Positions 1 through 7,700 of a DNA stretch of 26,804 nucleotides are shown in pieces. Position 1 is the stretch's first letter. Every line of letters begins with the position of its first letter. Source of the stretch: CAZGYE01 sp964530165 (lineage in GTDB: Bacteria; Planctomycetota; Planctomycetia; Planctomycetales; Planctomycetaceae); NCBI GenBank assembly GCA_964530165.1, contig CAZGYE010000036.1, forward strand, positions 1 to 26,804, given 5' to 3'. The position numbers and the translations under genes were made by a program. The notes under the pieces were generated by a model, which was not told the origin of the DNA, did not search any database, and was given only the letters and a program-made list of their open reading frames with translations.

Positions 1-985
1 CTACCAACGGGCCAATGACCGCGGCAAAGGCGGCCCCTGAGTCGATGCCGAACACCGCCACGGCCACGGCGATTGCCAGCTCGAAATTGTTGCTCGCCGC
101 CGTGAACGCGATCGTTGCAGTCTTGGAATAATTTGCCCCAATTCTCTTGCCCATCCAGAACGAGACGAGGAACATGACGACGAAGTAGATGCACAACGGG
201 ACCGCGATCAACAGCACGTCCAGCGGCAACTGAACAATGTACTCGCCCTTCAGAGAGAACATCACGACAATCGTGAACAGCAGCGCGACGAGGGTCAACG
301 GGGAGATCTTCGGGATGAACTTCGTCTCGTACCATTGCCGGCCCTTGAGCTTCAGCAGCACCCCCCGCGTCATCAGCCCCCCCAGAAACGGGATCCCCAG
401 GTAAATGAACACGCTCTGGGCAATTTGCCCGATCATCACGTTCACGACCTCGCCTTTCAGCCCGAGCAGCGGCGGCAGAATTGTGAGGAAGATCCAGGCG
501 TAGACCGAGAAAAAAAGGACCTGGAAAATGGAGTTCAGAGCCACCAGACCGGCCGCGTACTCGCTGTCGCCCTCGGCCAGCTCGTTCCAGACGATCACCA
601 TCGCGATGCACCGTGCCAGACCGATCATGATCAGCCCCGCCATGTACTCCGGGTGATTCTGTAGAAACAGGACCGCCAGGCCGAACATGAGCACCGGCCC
701 GACAATCCAGTTCTGCACCAGCGAAAGCGCAAGCACCTTCACGTCGCGGAACACGTCGGCAAGCTCCTCGTACTTCACCTTCGCCAGCGGAGGATACATC
801 ATGAGGATCAACCCGATCGCAATCGGGATGTTCGTGGTCCCCACCTGGAACCGATCGACGAAGGTGCTGACTCCGGGGACCAGATAACCGACTCCGACGC
901 CCGTTGCCATAGCCAGAAAGATCCACAGCGTCAGGTAGCGATCGAGAAAGGAAAGTCGCCTATCAGGGCAGACAGGCTTGTCCAT
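1..985 (-). CDS. acr3: ACR3-family arsenite efflux permease (3' end cut by window edge)
   Basis: Expected to export arsenite, As(III), across the inner membrane as the last step of arsenic detoxification. The visible 328 residues are almost entirely hydrophobic segments. The family signatures are present: GLARCIAMVIVWN with the conserved Cys at about residue 126, and SNNFELAIAVAVAVFG with the conserved Glu near residue 302, in the order known for ACR3 (BART superfamily) rather than for the unrelated ArsB pump. The start is the ATG at 985, preceded by a GGGGG-containing stretch; the N-terminus MDKPVCPDRRLSFLDRY fits ACR3 proteins. It lies 55 nt downstream of arsC on the same strand and should be co-transcribed with arsR and arsC. 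The last few dozen residues lie outside the window. The call is secure from the motifs and the context. Confidence 0.95.
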   Translation of the reverse strand, partial: MDKPVCPDRRLSFLDRYLTLWIFLAMATGVGVGYLVPGVSTFVDRFQVGTTNIPIAIGLILMMYPPLAKVKYEELADVFRDVKVLALSLVQNWIVGPVLMFGLAVLFLQNHPEYMAGLIMIGLARCIAMVIVWNELAEGDSEYAAGLVALNSIFQVLFFSVYAWIFLTILPPLLGLKGEVVNVMIGQIAQSVFIYLGIPFLGGLMTRGVLLKLKGRQWYETKFIPKISPLTLVALLFTIVVMFSLKGEYIVQLPLDVLLIAVPLCIYFVVMFLVSFWMGKRIGANYSKTATIAFTAASNNFELAIAVAVAVFGIDSGAAFAAVIGPLV

Positions 986-1040
986 GAATGACCCCCTGGG
1001 GAATCGCATGATCCCAAAAGTCGACACCGCCGGGATGCCT

Positions 1041-1466
1041 TCAAGTCTCCAGTGAATCAGGCAGGGTCTCGATGAATTCTTTGATGTCATCGCGCACGCG
1101 CCGGTAGTGCTTTAACGCCTCGTCTTGGGTCTCCGCCTCTTTGGCCAACTGCGGCGGGTCGTCAAAGCCCACGTGCATCACGTTGACTTGTGCGGGAAAC
1201 ATCGGGCAGGTTTCGTGGGCATGCCCACAGAGGGTAATCACGTGGGCGAAATCGATGTTTCGCACTTCGTCCAAACGCTTCGACCGGTGGGAGGAAATGT
1301 CGACCCCAGCCTCAGCCATCACCTTGACTGCATTAACGTCCAGGGCATGCGGTTCGAGCCCAGCCGAATAGGGCTCGATGACATCGCCCTTCAGATGCCG
1401 CGCCCAGCCCTCCGCCATCTGGCTTCGGCAGGAGTTCCCGGTGCACAAGAAAAGGATCTTCAACAT
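1041..1466 (-). CDS. arsC: Arsenate reductase ArsC, thioredoxin-coupled (LMW-phosphatase fold)
   Basis: Reduces arsenate to arsenite in the cytoplasm, making the substrate of the neighbouring efflux pump. The 141-residue protein starts MLKILFLCTGNSCRSQMAEG, with the CX5R catalytic loop (Cys8, Arg14) of low-molecular-weight phosphatases. Two further cysteines at 80 and 87 (ITLCGHAHETCP) match the spacing of the redox triad in thioredoxin-dependent ArsC, such as the Staphylococcus pI258 enzyme. The reading frame is open a further 58 codons upstream, but that part lies inside arsR; the ATG at 1466 gives the family N-terminus. This start overlaps the end of arsR by 7 nt, which suggests translational coupling. 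The order arsR-arsC-ACR3 supports the assignment. Confidence 0.96.
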   Translation of the reverse strand: MLKILFLCTGNSCRSQMAEGWARHLKGDVIEPYSAGLEPHALDVNAVKVMAEAGVDISSHRSKRLDEVRNIDFAHVITLCGHAHETCPMFPAQVNVMHVGFDDPPQLAKEAETQDEALKHYRRVRDDIKEFIETLPDSLET

Positions 1467-1831
1467 CTTGCCTCGACCTGTCGCCTGCAAAGCTGTTCGG
1501 GGTCCATCTTCAGGATCTGCTTTAGCCGCTTGGCGTCCTCGCGCACCTGCGCGTCCTGAGCAAGCGAACTCTGCAGGAGAGATGTCCCTTGACGAGCCTC
1601 GCGTGTGACATCCTCGTCGCCCAGCCGATAATGAACCCAACGTCCATGCTTCCGACTGTCCACTAAGCGTGCCTGTTTCAAGATGGCCATGTGTTTTGAA
1701 ACCGTGGAGGGCGCCAGATCAAGCAATTCGACAATCTGACAAACGCACAACTCCCGGCCGCTGAGGGCCATCACAATTCGGGCGCGGTTTTCGTCGGCGA
1801 GCGCTTTGATGACCGCCATCAACTCGCGCAC
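1460..1831 (-). CDS. arsR: ArsR-family arsenic-responsive transcriptional repressor
   Basis: Predicted winged-helix repressor of the ars operon that leaves DNA when As(III) binds. The 123-residue protein shows the ArsR/SmtB pattern: IKALADENRARIVMAL, the ELCVC metal-site motif (Cys29, Cys31) and a recognition helix LAPSTVSKHMAILKQARLV, followed by RWVHYRL of the wing. The frame is open back to an ATG at 1927, but the inverted-repeat operator candidate at 1858-1879 would then be coding. I prefer the GTG at 1831, which has GGGGA five nt upstream and gives the family-like N-terminus (V/M)RELMAVIKALAD; the ATG at 1819 is the alternative. First gene of a minus-strand operon with arsC and ACR3, so probably autoregulated. 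Confidence 0.93.
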   Translation of the reverse strand: MRELMAVIKALADENRARIVMALSGRELCVCQIVELLDLAPSTVSKHMAILKQARLVDSRKHGRWVHYRLGDEDVTREARQGTSLLQSSLAQDAQVREDAKRLKQILKMDPEQLCRRQVEARC

Positions 1832-1857
1832 TTCAGTCCCCGAAATTCTGAAAACGA

Positions 1858-1879
1858 TATTTCGCCATATATCGAAATA
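1858..1879. promoter_or_regulatory. Candidate ArsR operator (perfect inverted repeat)
   Basis: TATTTCG and CGAAATA form perfect 7-bp arms around an 8-bp AT-rich spacer. The site lies 26 nt upstream of the preferred arsR start, in an AT-rich stretch that contrasts with the GC-rich surroundings. Position and symmetry fit an autoregulatory ArsR/SmtB operator; binding itself is inferred. Confidence 0.6.
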
Positions 1880-1947
1880 ATAGGCACGTGTGCGCACTCT
1901 GTCAACCGCATTCGCTTCAACATTCATCGAGACCGTCGCGGCCGCCG

Positions 1948-3630
1948 TCAGCGGTCGGCCGGGTGAATGCGAATTCCATCGGCCTCGATTTCGTACGCGA
2001 GTCCGATCTTCCTGAGCAGAGCCTGCAAGAGATCGCCGACGGTCGTGTTCTCGGATTCGAGCGAGACCGGCTGGTCGAGCTTTGTCGCCGCGGCGCCAAG
2101 TTGGTCTTCGTCGAGTCGGATCGGGATCCCGGCCATCTCTTCGACCTGCAACAGCAACTGCCGAAAAGGGATCGCGCGAACCTGGCGGAAGCTCCGAATC
2201 CGCTGCTTCAACGCCGCCTCGACGTCGACCTTTTTCTTTGCGATCACCGGTGTTGGCGGGTTGGGCCGTTTCTGCGGATGTGGCTCCGATTGACCCGCTT
2301 CGCCGGCCTGCGGAGGTTTCTCGGCGGATTTGTCCGGCGATTTCACCGGCGATTTGCCGTCGCGGGCAGCCCGTTTGTGTTCCTGTTCTGGATCGGGCGG
2401 CAAGTGACGGCGGCCGTCAGCCAGTTTGCCCGGCTCGCCCACAACCTTCGGATTGAGGGGAAGGCCATCCGCCATCGCCGCCATACGGCGGACGATCGTC
2501 GGTTCTGTGCCGTTCGAGACTTCCCGAACGCTGCCGTCGGCCATCAACACCAACATGCTGTCGCGCTGTCCGGTACCGAATCCGTCGGGACCGTTGACGT
2601 ACGGTTCTTGCGTGAGCGCTCGCACGGTCGCACGGCCGCCGGCCGCCCATGCCCCCGGATCGCGGCTCACCCCGGCCACCATGATCGTGTTGGACGTCCC
2701 ATCCTTGACGTCGGTGATTTTCGTACGGCGATCGACTCCGAAAATTCCGGCCCGCGGGTGATCGACCGGTAGACGCGGCGCATCGTCGCCCAGGCCCGCC
2801 ATCCCCACAAAATGCGTCGCTGGGTAACCGTTCGGTCCGACCAACGGCTTGACGTCCGGGTTCTGAAACGCCGGCATGTTGCGACGGACAAACCGCTCGT
2901 TCAGCGGGTCCCGCCAAGGCCGATCCCAAAGCGGCGCGGCACTGCCGTTGTGCTTGGATTCGGCAGCCAAAACAGCCAGCCAACTGAAACGCTCTTCGGG
3001 CGGAAGTTCGTCCGCATAGACCGTGCCGGCCGGGAAATGACCGTGCTGATCCCGGTGACGCGTCAGACGCCCCCCGAGGTTCACCAACCGGATTCGAGCG
3101 TCGTGGGGACCGGCGAGGGCGACTTCATCCGCCGGCAGAGCTTTGGGATTGGCCGCATCCGCGACGGCTCCACGATTGACCAGATCCTCATCGACGGGCG
3201 GCTCGGCCTGAGCGATGGTGGAGGAATCGTTTGGCTGCTCATCGCCGAATGGGCCAAGAATCGCCACGCACAGCAACACCACCATGCACCCCGCAACGGT
3301 CCAGGCAATACCGACCGGACTCTTCAACATAGCAGCCCACTGGGAAAGCCAGTTTCGCCAGCGCGTCGCGGAACCTTCGTCAGTGGTCCGCTCGTGCCCG
3401 GGACCCGCAGCCGCCGGACGAACTTGAGCGTCCTGCTCGACGCGAGACGCTTTTTTCGGAGCCGGTGATTCCGCGGTTTGGGCTTTCAGAGTCCCCTTGC
3501 CGTCGGCGACGATCAACATCCGCTCGCCGCAGTCCGGGCAATTGATCCGTTTGCCGATGAACCGGCGTTCCTTCAGCCTGAGCGTGGCCGAGCAATGCGG
3601 ACATGAAAAACTGGAAACCTGCATCATCAT
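1948..3630 (-). CDS. Zinc-ribbon / DUF1559 / secretin-N-like membrane protein
   Basis: Function unknown; a 560-residue chimera. Seen in order: a four-Cys zinc ribbon (Cys10, 13, 31, 34); a low-complexity linker; one membrane helix at about 105-127; a DUF1559-type region at about 178-395 with its hallmarks (NLGGRLTRHRDQHGHFPAG, SWLAVL, WRDPLNE, ITDVKDGTSNTIMVAG, MADGSVREVSNGTEP); a charged Pro/Lys linker; and a C-terminal segment at about 475-560 that looks like a secretin/TonB short N-terminal (STN) domain. DUF1559 proteins normally start with a type IV pilin-like N-terminus (GFTLIELLVVI), which is absent here. The frame extends to 3720, but that overlaps the upstream gene; the ATG triplet run at 3624-3630 sits 7 nt after that gene's stop. 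The two genes probably form an operon. Confidence 0.85.
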   Translation of the reverse strand: MMMQVSSFSCPHCSATLRLKERRFIGKRINCPDCGERMLIVADGKGTLKAQTAESPAPKKASRVEQDAQVRPAAAGPGHERTTDEGSATRWRNWLSQWAAMLKSPVGIAWTVAGCMVVLLCVAILGPFGDEQPNDSSTIAQAEPPVDEDLVNRGAVADAANPKALPADEVALAGPHDARIRLVNLGGRLTRHRDQHGHFPAGTVYADELPPEERFSWLAVLAAESKHNGSAAPLWDRPWRDPLNERFVRRNMPAFQNPDVKPLVGPNGYPATHFVGMAGLGDDAPRLPVDHPRAGIFGVDRRTKITDVKDGTSNTIMVAGVSRDPGAWAAGGRATVRALTQEPYVNGPDGFGTGQRDSMLVLMADGSVREVSNGTEPTIVRRMAAMADGLPLNPKVVGEPGKLADGRRHLPPDPEQEHKRAARDGKSPVKSPDKSAEKPPQAGEAGQSEPHPQKRPNPPTPVIAKKKVDVEAALKQRIRSFRQVRAIPFRQLLLQVEEMAGIPIRLDEDQLGAAATKLDQPVSLESENTTVGDLLQALLRKIGLAYEIEADGIRIHPADR

Positions 3631-3637
3631 CGCCGCT

Positions 3638-4234
3638 TTACGGTCCAATTTGAAAGAACTTCCATCCCCTTTCTTCGGTCCGTGTGCCGTTCGGTCCAGA
3701 GAAAGCACCATGGGCGGCAAAGAAAATACCGGCCAATAAAAGGGCCAGCGCGACCGCGACCCCGGCGATGATTTCGACGTTCCGCCGTTTGGCGTTCCGG
3801 TGTTTGATCAGTTTGAGCTGCCGGACTCCACTCGCTGTTTGATGGATGTCGGTGATGGCGGCAAAATCGGGATCCGTCGTTGCGGAGGAAGGCGTGACCG
3901 GAATCGGAAACTGCAAAACCGAAGCCGGCGCTGCTGGCGAATCGGACGACGGAATTTCGACGAATTCCATTTCCGTCTGCGCGGCCGGAGCCGACTGCGA
4001 CGCTCTCGCCGCGACGTTGTGAGGTTGGGGAACATTGTCCGGCTGCTGTTGCGTCGAGGTGTCGGCGGCTGCTTGCTGCGGTCCATCGGCCAAGTCGAGA
4101 TCGACGTCGCCCGATTTCTGAAGCACGAAGCGGTGCCGGCATTGGGGGCACTGGCCACGTCGCCCGAGCAAATTTCTATTCCGTAAGCGCAGCTCGACCC
4201 GGCACTGAGGACATGAAACCTGCACGCTGTTCAT
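3638..4234 (-). CDS. Zinc-ribbon single-pass membrane protein
   Basis: Unknown function, 198 residues. It begins MNSVQVSCPQCRVEL with a MJ0042-like zinc ribbon (Cys8, 11, 29, 32), then a long Gln/Ala/Pro/Ser-rich linker and one membrane helix near 152-177, ending in a short tail. The N-terminus aligns by eye with that of the next gene (MQVSSFSCPHCSATLRL), so the two share a module by duplication or common recruitment. The ATG at 4234 was chosen over the ATG at 4282 because it places the ribbon at the same distance from the start as in its neighbour. It ends 7 nt before the next gene, so co-expression is likely. The topology suggests a cytoplasmic zinc ribbon tethered to the membrane. Confidence 0.75.
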   Translation of the reverse strand: MNSVQVSCPQCRVELRLRNRNLLGRRGQCPQCRHRFVLQKSGDVDLDLADGPQQAAADTSTQQQPDNVPQPHNVAARASQSAPAAQTEMEFVEIPSSDSPAAPASVLQFPIPVTPSSATTDPDFAAITDIHQTASGVRQLKLIKHRNAKRRNVEIIAGVAVALALLLAGIFFAAHGAFSGPNGTRTEERGWKFFQIGP

Positions 4235-4358
4235 GACGCTGTTCCAACCACGGCTCAGTTCGGCACGGAGCGTCCTTTCCATCTGCTCACACGTTGTTTG
4301 ACTTCTATACTACGCGGACAGTTCCCGGTTTACCAAGGAAATTTTGCTCATCCGGTAT

Positions 4359-5102
4359 TCAGAGAAATCGCGGTTCTTCGTCGGCAAAGGGATGCAGCGC
4401 CCGAAGTTGTTTCTCCTTTGGGAGCGCGCCCAGTAGGGCCTCGGCCATTTTGAAATCTTCGAGCGTCGTAATCTTCACGTTCATCGGTGAACCTTCGACG
4501 ACTCTGATCGTCTGCCCGATTCGTTCGACCAACTGGGCTTCGTCGGTGGCCTCGGAGTTATCGCGTTTGGCAAACGCTTCGAGCAGCAACTCTCGGCGAA
4601 ACACCTGCGGCGTCTGCGCTTCCCAGATTCCTTCCCGCGAGACAGTTTCCTCGATGGCGCCATCGTCAGCGACTCGTTTCAGCGTGTTCGTGACGCGAAT
4701 GGCGGGTATCGCTGCACCAGCTTCCTCAGCGGCCGCGAACACAGCGTCGATCCACTTCTTGACCAGCAGCGGCCGGGCGGCATCGTGGACGGCGACAAAC
4801 TCTACGTCACTCTTGACCCGCGCCAAAGCCTTCTGAACCGTGTCGGCCCGCGTGACGCCTCCCTCGACAATGTCCACGTCCATGAACGCAAGGTTCGGAC
4901 GGAATTTCTCCTGAAACCAGTCCCTGTCTTCCGGCGCAATCGCGATCAGCGTCTGCACGACGTCGTCACGGTTGACGAACAGCTCTGCCGATCGCAACCA
5001 GACGGCGCGCCCCTTCATTTCCACAAACGGCTTTTTCCGCTTATTCAATGTCAACCGCGTGCTCTTCCCGGCCGCCGGAAGAATGACTGCGAAGCTCGCC
5101 AT
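4359..5102 (-). CDS. ispD: 2-C-methyl-D-erythritol 4-phosphate cytidylyltransferase IspD
   Basis: Catalyses transfer of CMP from CTP to 2-C-methyl-D-erythritol 4-phosphate, the third step of the MEP isoprenoid pathway, in the cytoplasm. The 247-residue protein has the nucleotidyltransferase P-loop-like start FAVILPAAGKSTRLTLNKRKKPF with the usual Arg and Lys, the EGGVTRADTVQKAL segment, VAVHDAARPL, and the C-terminal MNVKITTLEDFKMAEALL, all in the expected order; usual length is about 230. The frame is open to 5165, but the ATG at 5102 has AAGGG nine nt upstream and gives the family N-terminus; the ATG at 5111 is a weaker alternative. A stand-alone ispD next to unrelated genes; no ispF follows in this window. 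Confidence 0.93.
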   Translation of the reverse strand: MASFAVILPAAGKSTRLTLNKRKKPFVEMKGRAVWLRSAELFVNRDDVVQTLIAIAPEDRDWFQEKFRPNLAFMDVDIVEGGVTRADTVQKALARVKSDVEFVAVHDAARPLLVKKWIDAVFAAAEEAGAAIPAIRVTNTLKRVADDGAIEETVSREGIWEAQTPQVFRRELLLEAFAKRDNSEATDEAQLVERIGQTIRVVEGSPMNVKITTLEDFKMAEALLGALPKEKQLRALHPFADEEPRFL

Positions 5103-5216
5103 ACCACTCATCCCTTGCTCGCTTGCTTGGACTGTCCGACTGAATGATATTCCCCTCGGCTGCAACCGGCAACCGCTGCGAGAAACAACTGCAGATCAGA
5201 GGGCTGACGCTTCCCG

Positions 5217-5273
5217 CTCGCCAACTGGCGAGGCGCCTGCCGCAGTGGGTGACGCCGCCGCTGGGTCGGCGTC
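5217..5273. repeat. Two small hairpins between ispD and the downstream gene
   Basis: CTCGCCA/TGGCGAG (5217-5223 and 5226-5232) and GACGCCG/CGGCGTC (5251-5257 and 5267-5273) form two stem-loops. The second lies directly after the stop of the minus-strand gene ending at 5275. Neither is followed by a T-run, so a Rho-independent terminator is not supported; they may simply slow or protect transcripts. Confidence 0.35.
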
Positions 5274-5274
5274 T

Positions 5275-6048
5275 CTACTCGCCTTCGATCCGCAGTCCTG
5301 AGATGCGGAAACCGGCACCGCGAGAGATGAGGGCGAAAGTCAGGTCGCGGCCCGACTGAGATGCCGGTTGTGTGCAGGCCAGCAATGGGCGATCGTTCCA
5401 GAAAATTCGCACCCGATTACCGGTTGCGACCAGGCTCAGATGCCCGGGCTGGTCGGCAGCCATCTCCAGGGCGACGTTCTTGCGTTTGATCACGCCCTTT
5501 TGTTTCGGACAATCGGCAAAGACAACCACGGCGTCGCTGCTGAGCGTCACGGTCGTGACGGCGCTGGTTTCTGGAGCACGGAGTCGCACTTCGAACGTCC
5601 CCGCAGTCCCGAGACGCTCCAGATACAAATCAAGCCTCAACTTGCGATAAGACCGTCGAAACACGGCTTCGGCCGGGCGGTCGCTTGTCGAGCGCATCAT
5701 GTTGCCTTCGAACGACCACCCTGTTGATCCCCAATACGCGGCTGTGAAAGGGTCTTCCCAGCTTGTCTGAGAGAGATCGATCTCCGGCTGGCTCTGCGAA
5801 TCCGCGGTCAAACCTGAAGGGGGAACCGGGGTCTCGCCGCCGTTTGGTGCGTGCGGCGCCGGTTGGCCGGCGGAAGCGACCTGTGTGAACCCTGGTCGTG
5901 CGTCGGAACCGTTACCCGACGGCGTCACAGACACGCCGTTGCCGTGGACGGTCCACCAAACGCCGCCGGCGGTCGCCACGACCAGCGCCATCACAATGAT
6001 TTCGGCGGCTTTCAAGACGTTGAAAAGCTCGTTCACCCACCGTGGCAT
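5275..6048 (-). CDS. Membrane-anchored protein with a jelly-roll-like C-terminal domain
   Basis: Not recognised. The 257-residue product has a short basic N-terminus, one membrane helix at about 13-33 (ending in GGVWW), a Pro/Gly/Ser-rich spacer to about residue 94, and a beta-rich C-terminal domain starting SQTSWEDPFTAAYWGSTGWSFEGN. The pattern of this domain (a W-x-F-E-G strand, alternating hydrophobics, FRISGLRIEGE at the end) resembles concanavalin-like or 3-keto-disaccharide-hydrolase-type beta-sandwiches, but no catalytic motif is visible, so a binding role is only a guess. The start is uncertain: the ATG at 6048 (GGGGAAG upstream) gives a normal signal-anchor; an ATG at 6144 overlaps the stop of the upstream methyltransferase gene (TGATG) and would add 32 residues. 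Same strand as the upstream gene, so possibly co-transcribed. Confidence 0.7.
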   Translation of the reverse strand: MPRWVNELFNVLKAAEIIVMALVVATAGGVWWTVHGNGVSVTPSGNGSDARPGFTQVASAGQPAPHAPNGGETPVPPSGLTADSQSQPEIDLSQTSWEDPFTAAYWGSTGWSFEGNMMRSTSDRPAEAVFRRSYRKLRLDLYLERLGTAGTFEVRLRAPETSAVTTVTLSSDAVVVFADCPKQKGVIKRKNVALEMAADQPGHLSLVATGNRVRIFWNDRPLLACTQPASQSGRDLTFALISRGAGFRISGLRIEGE

Positions 6049-6143
6049 GAACACGTGCTCGCTTCCCCTTTTCAGTTCCCCACAACTTGGAACCGCAGAA
6101 TCGGTCTCTGGTGCAACAGAACGGAAGTGTACGGATCGTCCCA

Positions 6144-7328
6144 TCACTTACGCACATGTTGGATAAAATCGGCACCAAACGCTTCTTCCAGATAGATTTG
6201 TTCGAGGTGGAGGAGTTCTTTGAATTTTCGATACGACTCAACCCCCTGGCAACCGTGGGGCAGACCGCGACTGCGGCGGATCGCACGGATGAGGAGATTC
6301 TTAGACGTATGTTCCAGATCGACAAACTCGATCACCTGTGCTTTGTATCCGCAGATTTCCAGCGCTTTGGCCCGCAGAGCATCGGTGGCGAGAGCGGCAA
6401 ACCGTTCCCGCAAGACGCCATGCTGCTGCAAAGATGACAGGGCCTTGTTATGCAGTTTCGTGGAGAGTTCGTGTTGGCAGCAGGGTGCCGCGAAGATGAC
6501 GCCGGCCCGCCAGCCAACCGCCTTGGCCAGAGCGTCATCGGTGGCCGTATCGCACGCGTGGAGCGAAACGGCCAGGTCGACCCGCCGATCGTCGCGATAG
6601 CCGGCAATCTCGCCGACCTGGAATTCGAGCCCCGCATGGTCGAGCCGCTCGGCAATGCGGGAGCAATCGCGGACGACGTCGCCGTTCCGGTCGAGTCCGA
6701 CGATGTGTACGTCACGGCCGCGAATTTCGGCCAGCAAATGATAAATCGCAAACGTCAGGTAACTCTTGCCGCAGCCAAAGTCGACCACGTTCAACCGGTC
6801 CTCGGCAGGCAAACAATCAACGACATCATCCACCAGTTCCAGGAAACGATTAATCTGGCGGAATTTATCGTACCGGGCCGCCCGGACCTTTCCGTTCCGA
6901 GTCATCACGCCGATTTCCTGCAGAAACCTGCAGGGGACGCCGTCCGGGATCAGATAGTTCTTGGCGCGGTTGTGCACCGTAGCCACAGGTTTCCCACTGG
7001 GCGAGTTCTTCGTGACCTTCACCGTGCCCGTTCGTGTGAAGCGTGCCGCATAGTCAGCATCGGCCGTGAACAGGTGGCAGTGCTCGAATGTGGGGCCGAA
7101 CAACTCCCGAAGACGGGCGACCGCAGCGGCTGCGGGGAGATTATTATGGGTTTCCCGACCGGCCGTACGCGACGTGAACTGATAGCAGGATTGCCCTTGA
7201 AGGACCAGAGGCCGCACGGTCAATTTCTCAAGGGACTCGTGACACTCTTTCCGCTTCTTGCTCAACACAGCAGACCGCAACGTCCCGGCGTGAAGAGAAT
7301 CGGCAAGAATCGTCCAGAAATCGGCCAT
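6144..7328 (-). CDS. Class I SAM-dependent methyltransferase (Methyltransf_32-like)
   Basis: Predicted cytoplasmic methyltransferase of 394 residues. The first 150 residues are a non-catalytic domain containing RAKNYLIPDGVPCRFLQEIGVM; the Rossmann domain follows with motif I VVDFGCGKSYLTFAIYHLL (181-199), an acidic motif II region (HIVGLDRNGD), SLHACDTATDDAL (255-267) and the diagnostic APCCQHEL (281-288). The LHACD plus PCCQ pair is typical of the Methyltransf_32 family (also METTL25 and GSTCD); substrates of bacterial members are unknown to me, with RNA a reasonable guess. The start is the ATG at 7328. The stop TGA overlaps a possible start of the downstream gene. It is divergent from the plus-strand gene at 7522, with a 190-bp shared upstream region. 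Confidence 0.85.
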   Translation of the reverse strand: MADFWTILADSLHAGTLRSAVLSKKRKECHESLEKLTVRPLVLQGQSCYQFTSRTAGRETHNNLPAAAAVARLRELFGPTFEHCHLFTADADYAARFTRTGTVKVTKNSPSGKPVATVHNRAKNYLIPDGVPCRFLQEIGVMTRNGKVRAARYDKFRQINRFLELVDDVVDCLPAEDRLNVVDFGCGKSYLTFAIYHLLAEIRGRDVHIVGLDRNGDVVRDCSRIAERLDHAGLEFQVGEIAGYRDDRRVDLAVSLHACDTATDDALAKAVGWRAGVIFAAPCCQHELSTKLHNKALSSLQQHGVLRERFAALATDALRAKALEICGYKAQVIEFVDLEHTSKNLLIRAIRRSRGLPHGCQGVESYRKFKELLHLEQIYLEEAFGADFIQHVRK

Positions 7329-7521
7329 CGGCTACATTTTCTCGAATTCGAACATCACATCCTGCCCACTCTAAATAACCAATCGAGATTTTGCGACACG
7401 AGACATCACAATGCGTCTCCCGAGAACGGCTGAATGCTGTTCCTTGACGACGACTTGCCGCTTTCGGAAGATCAAGATGCTACTTTCGAGTTCCATCTTC
7501 TCGGGGGGGGCGCATCGAAAC

Positions 7522-7698
7522 ATGGGTCTCAGCAAGAAGCAAAAGAAGCAAATCGACGCGGCCCGGAAAAAACTGGCCAACTTGCAGCGGCAGCTATCCG
7601 GCGCCAAGCTGCAGCCGGACGATCCGCGCGACGTCACGCGTTTGCAGGCGGAGATCGCGGCGCTGGAAGAGCAAATCAAGAAGATTCAGGAAGGCTGA
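7522..7698 (+). CDS. Small coiled-coil protein, 58 residues
   Basis: Unknown function. The product begins MGLSKKQKKQIDAARKKLAN and is a single highly charged helix with heptad-like spacing of Leu, Ile and Ala, ending EEQIKKIQEG; this predicts a soluble coiled coil. The frame is open from 7411, but the upstream part looks non-coding; the ATG at 7522 follows a G8 run (7503-7510) that can act as a ribosome-binding site. It ends 2 nt before a possible TTG start of the Tsr3/DTW-like gene, so it is probably co-expressed with it. The Lys-rich character would suit an RNA- or ribosome-associated partner, but this is inference. Confidence 0.75.
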   Translation: MGLSKKQKKQIDAARKKLANLQRQLSGAKLQPDDPRDVTRLQAEIAALEEQIKKIQEG

Positions 7699-7700
7699 TC

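Noticed and set aside
335..887. Plus-strand frames opposite the left-edge gene
   Set aside because: The minus strand reads as a continuous ACR3 permease across this stretch; the plus frames have no motif.
1832..1927. N-terminal extension of arsR to the ATG at 1927
   Set aside because: It would contain the operator-like inverted repeat, and the family N-terminus begins at about 1831.
1888..2772. 294-codon plus-strand frame opposite the DUF1559 gene
   Set aside because: Arg/His-rich composition typical of a shadow in GC-rich DNA; the minus-strand frame has clear domains.
6450..7433. 327-codon plus-strand frame opposite the methyltransferase
   Set aside because: The minus strand carries complete methyltransferase motifs; the plus frame has none.
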